The notes beneath the pieces are model-generated. The model made no database searches and had not been told where the DNA came from. It saw only the letters and a program-made list of their open reading frames with translations. DNA of 64,000 nt from Clavelina lepadiformis. Its lineage: Eukaryota; Chordata; Ascidiacea; Aplousobranchia; Clavelinidae. Shown piece by piece: positions 12,290 through 23,049 of the stretch (position 1 is its first letter; every line of letters starts with the position of its first letter). The stretch spans positions 14,083,820 through 14,147,819 of the forward strand of contig NC_135248.1 in NCBI RefSeq assembly GCF_947623445.1, in the 5' to 3' direction. The position numbers were made by a program, and so were the translations under genes.

Positions 12290-12580
12290 CCTTCCACAAT
12301 GCTCTACAGTCTACATTTAAATCTTGCAGATCTAAGCCCTGGTGGGATGAAGCCAGTTCGCACCAGTTTGCATGTGCTATACACAAAGCAAGGTTACAGC
12401 CTGACAATGCGTTCAGCAAGCGTGTCTCAATATCCCATCCGACGCTTCGCAGACTCATCAAAAAAATTAAGCGGGAACAAGGTTCCAACGAAATGTTAAT
12501 TAAGAAATTGAGTGCTGGAAATTGGAATTGATGGCCCCACCTCGGAAGAGGCGCTACGACGCTGTCAACCAACGGCTGAA
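12290..12580 (+). pseudogene. Possible non-LTR retrotransposon fragment
   Basis: One plus frame reads KPWWDEASSHQFACAIHKAR, like the KPWWN/D-E-x-C stretch between endonuclease and reverse transcriptase in many LINE-type ORFs. Several overlapping open frames cover it on both strands. No RT or endonuclease motif is present, so the assignment is weak. It lies just upstream of the first known exon of the acidic-protein gene. Confidence 0.25.
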
Positions 12581-12689
12581 GAGCATAGTCGAAAATTATG
12601 ACTCAACGAATATTGACATAAAAAGTTATCTTCGAGCAATTGCACACAACTTGTAATTAAATGAATGCGATTGAAATGTGCACTTCGTC

Positions 12690-12805
12690 AGTTGTCGTGC
12701 TTTTAACAGTGCATATCGTCAGTTGTTTCGATAAGTTGTGGTTCTTTTAATAAATTGTCGTTCTTTTAACAGTGCATATCGTCAGTTGTTTCGATAAATT
12801 GTGGA
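12690..12805. repeat. Short tandem repeat
   Basis: Two copies of a roughly 60-bp unit (CAGTGCATATCGTCAGTTG, then TTTCGATAA and TTGTGG) lie at about 12708-12740 and 12768-12804, joined by related TTGTCGTTCTTTTAA units. A similar array is at about 6003-6055. Confidence 0.55.
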
Positions 12806-12826
12806 AGTTTTAACCCTATCCTAGAC

Positions 12827-13237
12827 CTAACCAGGCTCGCGAGTTTACTAAAAAACTAGGTGTGGCCGACCCCGCACACACATTTGCAATCGTTAATTAC
12901 TAGAAAACTATGCGTCGTAGACTGATGAGATTTTTACAGGTTAGTAGAAACATCAACTGGCTTCCTGTATACATCATAATTCTAAAACTAAAGAAAGTGA
13001 ATTTAGTGTAAATTAGGTATTTCTAAAAGTGACACATTTCTTGAAATTCTTCTTGTTACACCGCGCCCCCGCTGTGAGAAGAGAACGAAAGAGTATAGTT
13101 AGTCAAGTTATTGGTGCGTAAATGAGTTAACGAAAACGTTACGCTTCAATGCGGAGAGAGCAAAATTATATAAATATCACAATATCTCAAAAATTACAAA
13201 ATCCAACTTTACTTTGTTAGAGGGGCCAAGCCAGTTC
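12827..13237. mobile_element. MITE family 1, copy 1 (internally deleted)
   Basis: This copy is near-identical over most of its length to 29078-29617. It begins CTAACCAGGCTCGCGAG. It ends near GCCAAGCCAGTTCA, the degenerate complement of the start. Relative to copy 2 it lacks a block of about 100 bp near its right end, the part around the cagcaaacaatgc motif. There is no coding capacity. Confidence 0.65.
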
Positions 13238-13244
13238 AAAATAT

Positions 13245-13465
13245 TCGATAGTTCGCCTCGGATCTTCCAAATGTCACCTCAGGTACAACTGATGTATACC
13301 CGGGCTACCTGAAACAAATTTACCATCGCATTTGCTTTGACGCCCGACGACAAACAATATAAAAGAAAAGAAAAAAGAAGTAGAAAAACACACAAAAATA
13401 CAAAACTTACGTTTATAGAAGCTATTTAGTCCGATAGCAGAATGTCCCTTCGGTTCGACAAAATA
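13245..13465. repeat. Dispersed repeat family 2, copy 1
   Basis: It shares ordered blocks with 22505-22760: CCTCGGATCTTCCAAA, CAGGTAC, ACCTGAAA, CGCATTTGC, GACGACAAA, a purine-rich tract, AAAACACACAAAAATACA, TATAGAAG and AATGTCCC. Order and orientation are the same. It abuts MITE copy 1, so the two may have been inserted one into the other. No coding potential. Confidence 0.6.
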
Positions 13466-13469
13466 ATTA

Positions 13470-15272
13470 CGTCCATGTTTGTATTTTGAAGTTTATTGTG
13501 TCAATTTGGTTGATTTTCATTTCATTTCCACAGACATCATAGATTGCGGGTTTAAGCTCAAAATTATTTTCAGCTTTTTACGCGGATAATTTTGGAAGGA
13601 AGCCAGACTTTAATCAACGCGCGCCGCGTCGAATGCCAGGTGACGTCACAAACAAATAAAGAAACTCGTGGTCATTTTATTTTGACGGTGGCTGAGAAGG
13701 TCGCAGCTGTAGGAACTTGTGCGTTGGCTTGGTCAGTTCAACATTTCCAGAGTTGAGTGAAAGCTTGTTCTGGTACGTTTGGTGAGTTGAACATTCAGTA
13801 TTTTCTTGATAGCGATAAACATGCTTATGATAGTGGTATATTTTGTCCAAACTTGTTAGCTTGTCTTAACTTAATATGAGGTAGCACAATTGTATTGTTG
13901 GCATCTTGCATGTTTGTAAAAGTTCGAGTTTTACCACTTTTTCCTTTTCGTTAATTGTGCGAGAGCATGTTCTTTATTGTGCTATGACTAAATGGCTGAA
14001 GATTATGAGAATGTCAGTTTTAAGTTTTGGTTTATTGAATATATTTTCGGTTGACGTTTATATCTGTTATTTAAACTGGTTTATAGCTTGCTAGGTTATA
14101 CAAGTACAAGTTAGCTTTCAAACTGGTTTTGGCTTGTTATATTTTTGTAAACAATATGACAACATTTTTGATCAAATTTTGTAATCTACTATTGTAGGCT
14201 TAAGTTTTTGTTGTAAAATATAATACGTTTTTAACTTGGAAACTTTAGATGCAAATTAGCGTAAACGATATCTTCAATCAAGCCATTATGTTTGTAGGTT
14301 CAAGCGGTAATTATCGGATCAACAAGCCGCCAATGACGTACACTTTCTAGAAAGGTTCTGTCTTCCAGCGGAACAAAGTTTTCATTCTTATGCAGCTAAT
14401 TCTCATAATTAAGGGGCTGTAGCAAACTGTAGAATTGTTTATTACAGTTCACATAATTAAACTTTGTTTTCTGTAGTGGATCAGCTTTGTTCATGTGATT
14501 AGTGAAGTTCTCCAATCATAATGTATTCATGAAATTTCAACTACTTTTGGTGTTAATTTTTGAGCTGTCGCTATTTCAACGAAAACATCGTACATTCATA
14601 ATTAACCTTCCATACCTCACGTTAACTAAACTTTTATCATATACTGTTGATAACTAAACCTAACAATATATGTTTTTTAGACTAAATCAAATACCCAGTA
14701 AAATCAAAGCAGCTTCGAAGACTGACTGCGTGACCTATTTCGAGTTCGGCTGAGAGTGAAATAGTCAGTTACCTTTTTGCGGTCCATTTAACAAAATTAT
14801 AGACACGTTTAAGCCGTGTGAATTATATGGTGGGCCTCTAGTGGACACCGAATCACTCAATACTAATAGTGTTTTGAAGTTTTCAAGAAATTTTCCATGT
14901 TTATGAGGTTTAGCCACGCTACAAAACGCTGTTCAAATTTTTTTCAAGCTTGTCGTTTGCTGACCTGGATGCCGTACATGTTGCTTTGGTGGAGCTGCTT
15001 CGTATCCTGCTTCACCTTGCGGTTGAAACGCAGGAGAGGTCGTCCAATGGGCCTGGATCTAGAGATGACTTCACTGTGAGAGATGTCCTTTGAAATTCCG
15101 ACATAGGGACGTCGGCGACCTTGCCTTAGCTTTTCAAGCTAGCGTGCTTTCATGTGATAGGATAGAGAGCTGCAGCCAGTGCGCTCCATCACACTGCTGT
15201 TCTTGATCTTGGTGCGCCACGTGACTCCTTAACTGCGTCGCAGACAGCGCCTATTAAGGTGTCAAACACCTA
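13470..15272. other. No confirmed gene
   Basis: TGACGTCA occurs at about 13641, within 100 bp of a G+C-richer stretch and a donor-like TCTGGTACGTTT near 13770, which could be an untranslated first exon, but no coding exon follows. At about 14930-15230 a plus frame with stops reads SSNGPGSRDDFTVRDV, resembling a decayed coding exon or retroelement piece that I cannot name. Confidence 0.35.
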
Positions 15273-15668
15273 AATGTAAGATCTCTATGAATTTGTTGGA
15301 CGTCCTACGTAGGACTTTAAAAAAATGTTTAGACCAATCAGAAGGCAGCATGGTTAGTGTTGTTTTCTAGCCTGGGAATTACCCTGGCAGTTGCCGTGCT
15401 TCAATATCTCAGCTCGCGTACAGAATTTGGCTAAAACTTAGCATGAAAGTAGCTAAAATTGGGTTTTTTAGACCAAAAATTCTAATGTTTATTTTGGGCC
15501 TTGTTTGTTTTGTTTTTTTTGATGGCATTTTATGGAATGGCAGTTCAAAGAATACTAAATTGACATGCAAAATTTCAGTGACCCATGGAGAATTTTTCGA
15601 GTAAACAGTCTTTTAGTAAATTCACTGTATAATAAAACAAACAAAGATTTTATGGCATTTTTTGGTGT
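15273..15668 (+). repeat. piggyBac-derived 5' segment, second copy
   Basis: It matches 34101-34480 in order and orientation: AAGATCTCTATGAATTTGTT, TTTAGACCAATCA, CCCTGGCAGTTG, GCATGAAAGTAGCTAAAATTG, GATGGCATTTTAT, TTGACATGCAAAATTTCA, TTCACTGTATAATAAAACAA and ATGGCATTTTTTGGTG. The last corresponds to the start codon region (MAFFG) of the piggyBac-like ORF at 34 kb. Beyond it the copies diverge, so only the 5' flank and first codons remain here. Confidence 0.65.
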
Positions 15669-15669
15669 T

Positions 15670-16805
15670 CGACCTTAAAGCCTTCAGCTTTCTCTTCTGT
15701 CACGTATATGTTTCTCATTTACTAGGTTGTTTGCTTTCATTACGGTTTTGTGGCAGATGCTGCGCATTAGTGTTGGTGCTGATGACCATTGAGAACCTCC
15801 CGCATTTGTTTGCAAAATCATTCGTGAGTGTAAGGCCGCTTGTACACTTAGGCAAAGTTCTCTAAAATGTATCCTTTAGTTGTACACAAACTTTCGTGCC
15901 GTCAGTTAAGGGTCTAATGAGCACGATGGGCCGTCCTTGTTCGCGATACTTTTCTGGGTTAGTCGGATAGAGAAAATAAAGTCAATTGATGACCTGTTTC
16001 TATAAAGCCGCCTTATGATTCGGGATAAAAACTGTCTGCTAAGATTTATAAACGTTCAAATTGTACTCTGGCAATAACCCCGCCAACAACGTTCAGCAAA
16101 GAGATATCTCTACGGTTGTTACAAGCTTTTCTAGTAGCTGTTGTTGCCACGGCACTTTTCAGCTCCTCGAGAGTTGTCAATTGTTTAAGCTCGTGCATCG
16201 TTGGAAAACTTTGTGTTTTGCTTCCGGCATGTTTTTATTTGCTCATTATTATTAATTGCCACTGTTCCGTTTCATCACAGTAGTTATTTCAAAATTATTT
16301 GCAAAACAACGTCACACCTTTTGCAGATTTCTTCTTGTCGTGCTCAGACATTGGTCTGTTTCTCGATGCTCCTCCACCTACTCCACTGTTAAGATATGTT
16401 AATGTACAGTGGTGTTGCGATCGATGTAGCGCTTTTAGGTTTTCTCTGGTCCAGTTAGTTTGAGACATAACGGCTAGGCAGTCAACAACTAGTCCTTTTT
16501 TATCTGGCCCGTACACGGACACATATTAGGTTGAGGGGGAAAGGCAGTGCCGGCAGCCAAGATAGGTTCAGAAACATGTAGCCTACAGGCGTGCTAATTT
16601 TTGCCGACGTATTCAATTACGGTCGTAGCGTCATCAGTAGAAACGGTGATCGGATCGTTGTCTAGTTTACGAAAGGCCCTGTTAACCCAAGCCAATCAGC
16701 TAGCGAGTAGGCATCTTTTAGATTAAGGGCAGCTGGACGGGATATGTTTCCTATGGTGGCCATCTAGTGGACGCCTAAACATTTGGCGCCATAAATAAAT
16801 TTACT
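15670..16805. other. No recognisable gene
   Basis: Short overlapping frames (15662-15865, 16061-16392, and 16295-16522 on the minus strand) show no motifs. GTGGCCATCTAGTGGACGCC near 16756 resembles GTGGGCCTCTAGTGGACACC near 14829, a short dispersed repeat. Confidence 0.35.
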
Positions 16806-17651
16806 GCACTAGCTGGGTATCGAACCCGCTACCTGCATGCTAGCAGGCAAATTTTATCCAGAAGAGCTATACACGGGAATTTATTTTGCTTAGAATTTCA
16901 AATATATATTATTCGAAAACACTCAAAAAATAAAAAAGAATTGAACTGAACAGAACCCTCGTCCCTCCCCATTCTTGCAGGACCTTCGGTTCTACATCCT
17001 GTTACTTGGTTTTTCACTTTCCTGTGTTGCATTCTTTTCTACCATAGCTGGGGATCGAACCTGGAACCTCTAGCACCGAGTGCAGTGTCCAAGCACACGA
17101 GCTATCAAGTTTCACACGTATATGATGTTGTGTAACAAATATAACCAACAATGATGCATCAGTTGTTAAATTTTAAAAAGGGAAAGACACAGGTCATATG
17201 GCTCCACAGAGACCTGAACTCGGTAACTTTTGCTCCGATTTCTGTGATAAACGTCGCAAGCTACAACGCGTCTGGCCTAATCGACATTTGTGAGCACAAA
17301 TACCATCACATCAGTTAAAAAAAATTAATTGAAGTTTTTGAGGAATCAAAGCAAGAATCTTTGCACCGATGTCAATGACGGAAGGCGACACCATTTCTGT
17401 GAAGTATGCTTTGCTCCTGCTCTGCGTATGACGTTTTGTTCGTCAGGATAACATTCATTTCAACTCACGGTCGATTCAACTGTGGAACTCAACCAACATA
17501 AGATGAAACCAAGGATAATTGAGTCCAAGGTTTCAATCCACAGATGTTGGTTGGGTCATCCTGAGTTTAATTGTTCTAGAAGTATCTTCCTCGACTGTAC
17601 AGAAATCGAATTCACCTGAAACCGTTCATCAATATCATAGAAAATGATAAG

Positions 17652-17723
17652 TGACTCCGACGTGATTTGAACACGAAATCTTCTCATCTGGAGTCGGACG
17701 CGTTACTGCTTAGCCACTGAGTC
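17652..17723 (-). tRNA. tRNA-Trp(CCA)-like sequence, probable pseudogene
   Basis: The minus strand reads a 72-nt unit with the landmarks of eukaryotic tRNA-Trp: GACTCAGTGG start, anticodon loop CTCCAGA (anticodon CCA), T-arm CGTGTTCAAATCACG and end TCGGAGTC plus discriminator A. The acceptor stem pairs at six of seven positions and the T-stem is intact. The D-stem and anticodon stem each contain two mismatches. That decay, and its position among other tRNA-like units, suggests a pseudogene or SINE source. Confidence 0.5.
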
Positions 17724-17830
17724 ATAATGTTGACAAAACATTGTACCAAGATAAATGATGTAAAGGTATACATGTAATCATTACACACATTATGTCGTGA
17801 TGTCAGAAAGCTAAGTTTATACGATCATGT

Positions 17831-18384
17831 TAAATACATATTTTCACTTTGCTGACTCAGTTCCAGTGTCGAAGGTTATTATCAGTCGGAATTACGTTAC
17901 ACTTGTGACCGTGGACCAGGCTGCTTATGTTTTATTCACGCATGAGTGGTTTAAGAGCTTAACGCCGGGAATCGAACCCGGTACCTCCAGCACCGAGTGC
18001 AGTGTCGAGTCACATGAGCAACGAATTAACTCATGTAAACGATGTGATGTAACAAATGTGACCAATGTACATTCATCAGTTCGAAAAAATAAAGATACAA
18101 CCTTTCTTAAATACATATTTTCACTTTGCTGACTCAGTTCCAGTGTCGAAGGTTATTATCAGCCGGTATTACGTTACACTTGTGACCGTGGACCAGGCTG
18201 CTTATGTTTTATTCACGCATGAGTGGTTTAAGAGCTTAACGCCGGGAATCGAACCCGGTACCTCCAGCACCGAGTGCAGTGTCGAGTCACATGAGCTACG
18301 AATTAACTCATGTAAACGATGTGATGTAACAAATGTGACCAATGTACATGCATCAGTTCGAAAAAAAAGGAAACAACAATTCCA
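17831..18384. repeat. 277-bp direct tandem duplication
   Basis: The block at 17831-18107 is repeated at 18108-18384 with few changes (cattatcagtcgg versus cagccggtat; gagcaacg versus gagctacg). Each copy carries one tRNA-like unit. The high identity implies a recent duplication. Confidence 0.85.
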
Positions 18385-18611
18385 CTCCAGGGGGATCTGA
18401 ACCCAGAATCCTTCGCACCGAATCTTGCGATTCCTATCGCGAGCTACAAATCGTCTAACTAGCGTCCTTAATCAACACTGATATATTCACCAGGTGACAA
18501 AATTGAAAATAAATTAAGTTCAAGAGTTTAAAAAATCGATTCCAGAACATTTGCACTGATGTAAACAACGGAACCGTTCGTCAGTCCAAAAAACTGAGAT
18601 AAAATATCAAG

Positions 18612-18682
18612 TGCCCGCTTAAGCTTTGAACACGCCACTTTCTAATTTGTAGTCAGTCGCGCTACCGTTGCGCCATAGAGTC
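18612..18682 (-). repeat. Second tRNA-Trp-like relic
   Basis: The D-arm TGGCGCAACGGTAGCGC is the canonical tRNA-Trp sequence with an intact stem, and GCGTGTTCAAA matches its T-arm start. The anticodon loop has changed to CTACAAA, and the acceptor 3' strand (AAGCGGGCA) no longer pairs. It is a pseudogene related to the unit at 17652-17723. Confidence 0.5.
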
Positions 18683-19379
18683 GTCGTAGTACCAGCACAC
18701 TCGACGACAACGAAAAGCTATACATGCAATAACATCACATGTTATATCTTGATGCAAGAAGGCAGAATTTGTACGACCCTGCTATAGATTCATTCTTTTT
18801 GTTTTGCCTTATTACAAACATGTGTGTTTCGGAATATACGATCCAAAACATTCTCCCTACTGCACCGCCCCATAAGTTCCATAACCCAATTGAACCCGTC
18901 CTAGCAGGAGCATCAGTTCCAAAAACGTAGGTGCCTTGGGGCAGTTGACCAGATTTCTCCTCCCTGCATTGCGTTTTATTCACCCATGAGCTGAACGTCT
19001 ATAATCTATATAATTTATATCATTGGATCAGGGCATTGGTTTTGGTACATCACATTGTGTCTATTGCATTTTTAATGCGACCCCTTGATGGGTAGCCTAC
19101 ACGTTAATAATATTAAAACTTTCAAAGGAATTATTTTAACTATTAAAAGGAAACATGACTGCCAAGGAATCGAACTGGTGACCTATTGAACGACGAGGAG
19201 GTGTTTAAGGCCTGAGCTACCAACCGGCTTCTGTCAATGCCATTAATTTCAGTACATTCTACAGATGTGAATGGACAAAAACATACCCAGCGTGGAAGGG
19301 AATCGAACGCGTAACCTTACATTCGAAATCCTATTCAGAGAGTGCATGTGTGCTTGCACTACAATTTAGGGCTACTGGG

Positions 19380-20170
19380 GATCCGCTTCGACTTGGTTGT
19401 TTTTTGTTTATATGTGTTGTGACAGTTGACTCATTCTAAGAAACCGATTCTTGAAACACATGTGTCAAGGTTTTATTCTTCACAATAAATTTCTCACTTT
19501 TTAAGCAGTCAGGTTGTAAAGTTTACTTATTTCAGAGCGAAATACACAAGTTAAACCATAACATTATCAATTAATATAACCCACACACAAAACATACAAA
19601 ATCTACACAGTAAATGTCAAACTGAATACAATGAAACAGAAATTAGCGCAATAGATGCAAAATAAATATGATGACAACAGAAAACAGTATGAAAAACTTA
19701 ATTGTAACTTATTAATAAGCCGTGCCATTTATAAAGACGCGGGTTCCAATGCTTCGCCCACTAAGCTGTTATACTCTCAAATGGCTAAATATTGTTTATA
19801 TATTTTCGATAGATATGTTTTTCAATCCCACCATTACTCACAAAGTGACGCGCAGTGTCACTGATAAAAGTTCGTTATCAGCCAATCATGGGTGGTTACT
19901 ACAAATTTATTATTTATTTACTAGGTTTAAAATGGTGTTGACCCTTTTCAAGTCACCAATCAGCCGTTTGACGAATTCGATTGCGATTTGTTGACGATTT
20001 AAATTTTATTTTGTATCATGCAGCTGTATGGTTCATTATTTCTAGAATTTTGTATGGAATATGTGTTTTTTGTACATTTTGTGTATTTTATTGTAAGAAT
20101 TAATCTTTGATCTTTTAACCGCTGGTAACGAGGGTAGTTCACAAGATAGCCAGAACCAGAAATCATTAAG
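19380..20170. other. No recognisable gene
   Basis: The DNA is A+T-rich. Plus frames at 19655-19994 show no motif. GCGGGTTCCAATGC near 19739 resembles a B box but has no partner A box. Confidence 0.35.
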
Positions 20171-20495
20171 AGCCGCGGACCATCAGTCAGAAAGTAAGAC
20201 CATTTAGAATGGAACATACAAGGATTTGTGACGTAATATGCAGTGCGACGTGCAATGCAGTAACATGATGTGAAAACTACTGTAACCAATAATAACCAAT
20301 ACCAGAACCTGTAACCAATAATGTAACCTGTATTGAACCTGTAACCAGAACCAGAAAGTAACCTAACCAGAACCTGTAACCAATAATAACCGCAGACCAT
20401 CAGTCAGAAATTAAGACTATTTAAAATAGAACATGCAAGAATTTGTGACGTAATATGCAGTGCGACGTGCAATGCAGTAACATGATGTGAGAACT
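20171..20495. repeat. Direct duplication flanking a degenerate tandem array
   Basis: A block of about 105 bp (GACCATCAGTCAGAAA ... AATATGCAGTGCGACGTGC ... AACATGATGTGA) at 20178-20283 recurs at 20395-20500, offset 217 bp. Between the copies lies a degenerate array of AACCAGAACCTGTAACCAATAAT-like units of about 20-30 bp. Similar ACCTGTAACCTGTAA units appear near 21068. Confidence 0.7.
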
Positions 20496-20499
20496 AAAA

Positions 20500-22500
20500 A
20501 CACAGCAACGGTATAAACATTGCATAGACAATATTGAACCCTGTTATAAAAAGTCATGTTGTCGTCGTTCCATCAGAGAAGCTTGAGCGTACGTCTTAAG
20601 CACAGGATCAAAAGACGACTTGTTTTGGCTGAAAAAAATATAGAACAAAATCTTGATTAAAAGTACGAAGCTATAGACTTAAAGCTGATGTATGCCTGCT
20701 ATAACGCCAACGTTAAAAATTTGCAAAAAATCTAAACGATTAATGCTGACGAAAGCTTAAAATTGACTGCGTTTGGTGATGATACCAAAAAGTCGACTGC
20801 TCTTAGTTTTTGAAGCCGTTCCACCGCGTCAAGGTGGCAGTCTTCGGAACGGTTCTTTGGGAACGGAAAGAATCCCCCACTTCGCTACCGATGGGTGTAG
20901 AAAAGCAGGATAAAGACCGTTGTTACAAGCTTTACAAAGACTTTTGTATATATTATATATTTTATACTGTTTTAGTATAAGATTTGGTACGTTACGATGC
21001 GACCTCCTTCTCTTAAAGCCAGGGGGAATCCGCCCAACCGTAGATCGTTGTTTCATTTCATGTAATTACCTGTAACCTGTAAATAACCGTCGCAATCGCG
21101 CAAAATGAAACAACGGGGTTGGGCAGACAAGCATTTGGGGACCCAAGAAGAAATTTTTTTAAAACTGTTCTATAGAGGAAAAGGCAAAAACAAAACAACA
21201 ACTCATGACCCTACCTCATCTATGAAATGTTGGAGGGACCTAGTCGGTATCGCGCGGTGTGGTGTGTTGTGAGAATTTTGTACAAGGCATTAAGAGAAAG
21301 TCGCGTTAGATGTTTTGGCCTATTGTTGTTGTTGTTTTAATTATATTTGACTGAAAATGCAGTCAACAAGACCGAAGTGCGGTCAACCTAGGATTGTTTT
21401 ACTCTAATACTTTACCTGATAACCTGAAAAAAAAATAGTTGAAACCAACACCGGTAACTCAAACCGGCCATACAGTATGTGAATTATCTTTTTCAGGTTG
21501 TGTTTGTTTTAGGTTGTGTTGCGCGCTAAGGCACCGATCCAACCGCTGCATTAGGTTGGAGTGCCAGAATAAAGAAAAGTATGGAGTCTTATGCCTAAAA
21601 TAAGATATAGTAAGTATAAAAAATAGAAATATAACTGCACTGGAGTCGATGGACATAATGGGAATAACTAAAGAGAATTGTGTCGTTCCGAAAACTAAAA
21701 TCCTAATTGTTTGTTCGCAAGGTTGAAATAAAATAGTGCTGGATAACCTAAGCGAGCTACACCCTAGGAGCACTATTTTATCTGAGGACCCACAACAAAC
21801 CCCATAAGCGTCGAATTGCTTGTGTCTGTGGCCTAATGCCCCGTCGGACCTACTTGTTTCATTCAGTGCCGTCATCTAGGGGAGGCGCAAAATGTCGAAG
21901 GTCCCTACCCTATTCTACACGGCACTTTGTCCCCCTAGGATAGGGTTGTGAGGGTGCTGGCTAGTGTAGGGGCGCGAGGTTCTTAATTTTGGCCGGGTAC
22001 ACTGGATCGCTTTGGGCTTGGCGAACCCAGTGCTGCATCGGGTCCTGCACCCTCCCGACGATAAAACACAGTCAAAACACAACAATATAAGACAGAAGAA
22101 CTCACAGATTCCAACTATGAGAAAAAAGACAAGGAATAAAACACACAACAACCCCATCAATTTTAAGAGATAGAGAAAGTCATTATGCCATCGACTCCAG
22201 CACCTGCGCTATCTTATTGTATACAAGGTAATCCCAGTAAATTTGTTACTGGTTTTAGATAACTGTCCTTTGGTTAAACCGCAAAACAGTTATATTGAAA
22301 AAATGTTTAAAATTATCTTTGCATTAATGGTAAAATGTAAATGTAACAGGTATCAAAATCAGCAATAGTTAATCTTCTCCATATTATTATTGCTATTATG
22401 TTATAATTATGTTAACCTACAATTATTAGCAAAATTATTGTAACAAAAATATCATTGTAAACTATGCAACATATAAAGGGCCTAAGCAAACAAGATATTT
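20500..22500. other. No confirmed gene; possible retroelement pieces
   Basis: AAGCATTTGGGGACCCAAGAAG at about 21132 resembles an LTR end followed by a primer-binding site, but no matching LTR or internal domain was found. The minus frames at 21459-21875 and 21915-22160 contain no motif I recognise. Confidence 0.3.
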
Positions 22501-22504
22501 GAAA

Positions 22505-22760
22505 ATTCACCTCGGATCTTCCAAACTTTGCTGCTTCAGGTACATTTGGGATATACCCTACCTGAAAGAAAATTACCTTCGCATTTGCATTGACGCCCTC
22601 TACCGACGACAAAAATAATAGAAAAAAAGGAAGGAAGGAAGTAGGAAAACACACAAAAATACAAAAATACGAAATGTCTGTCTTTCATCGAGGTGAATTT
22701 AATGAATTCTTATAGAAGTTATGTTAGTCTGATAACATAATGTCCCATTGGTATAAAATG
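22505..22760. repeat. Dispersed repeat family 2, copy 2
   Basis: This is the partner of 13245-13465, with the same ordered blocks in the same orientation (CCTCGGATCTTCCAAA, CCTACCTGAAA, CGCATTTGCATTGACGCC, AAAACACACAAAAATACA, TATAGAAGTTATGTTAGTC, AATGTCCCATTGG). It has an extra insertion of about 45 bp before TATAGAAG. Confidence 0.6.
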
Positions 22761-22983
22761 TCCCTTTTTGCTGCACTACATGGTTTAACATTTCTACACG
22801 AGGGGCGCAATGTGCGATGGTAATGCCGCCTGAACCGTAACCTACGATGCACTGGCGCGCCGGCAACTTGTCGTCGAAAGCTTTCTCTCTCTTCCGTGTT
22901 TGTCTCATCGCTACTTCTTCTCATCGTCCCTCGTTGGTTACCAGCGCGCTCCTAACATTATAACGCTCTGCCACTAAATACTG

Positions 22984-23027
22984 CTTTGGTTGGTTGGTTG
23001 GTTGATTGGTTGGTTGATTGGTTGTTG
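22984..23027. repeat. GGTT tetranucleotide microsatellite
   Basis: A run of GGTT units with GATT variants. A CCAACCAACCAACC stretch lies at about 24787. Confidence 0.8.
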
Positions 23028-23049
23028 GACTTCCATGAGACCTTAAAAG

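Larger units (their letters stand above)
16806..19376 (-). repeat. Cluster of tRNA-like / tRNA-derived units
   Basis: At least ten units on the minus strand pair an A-box-like sequence (TAGCTC.. or TGGCGCAACGG) with a T-arm/B-box (GGTTCGATTCC or close) 35-55 nt downstream. They lie at about 16809-16872, 17046-17107, 17199-17275, 17652-17723, 17962-18030, 18239-18307, 18389-18455, 18612-18682, 19149-19228 and 19290-19376. All share one orientation. The units at 17046, 17962 and 18239 are one subfamily (ACTGCACTCGGTGCT around the anticodon arm). Most have poor stems, so they look like tRNA-derived SINE heads or tRNA pseudogenes rather than working tRNAs. Isolated relatives occur at about 10.45, 48.98 and 50.6 kb. 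Confidence 0.65.

Noticed and set aside
12196..12572. Three overlapping frames of 70-120 codons
   Set aside because: They overlap each other on both strands with no shared family signal. Only a weak LINE-like KPWWDE motif was kept, at low confidence.
17831..18384. CRISPR-like direct repeats
   Set aside because: There are only two long tandem copies with no spacer pattern, in eukaryotic DNA full of tRNA-like units.
21125..21150. Possible LTR end plus primer-binding site
   Set aside because: No second LTR, polypurine tract or gag/pol trace was found near it.
21459..21875. 138-codon minus-strand frame
   Set aside because: Composition looks random, with no motif. It lies in repeat-like DNA.
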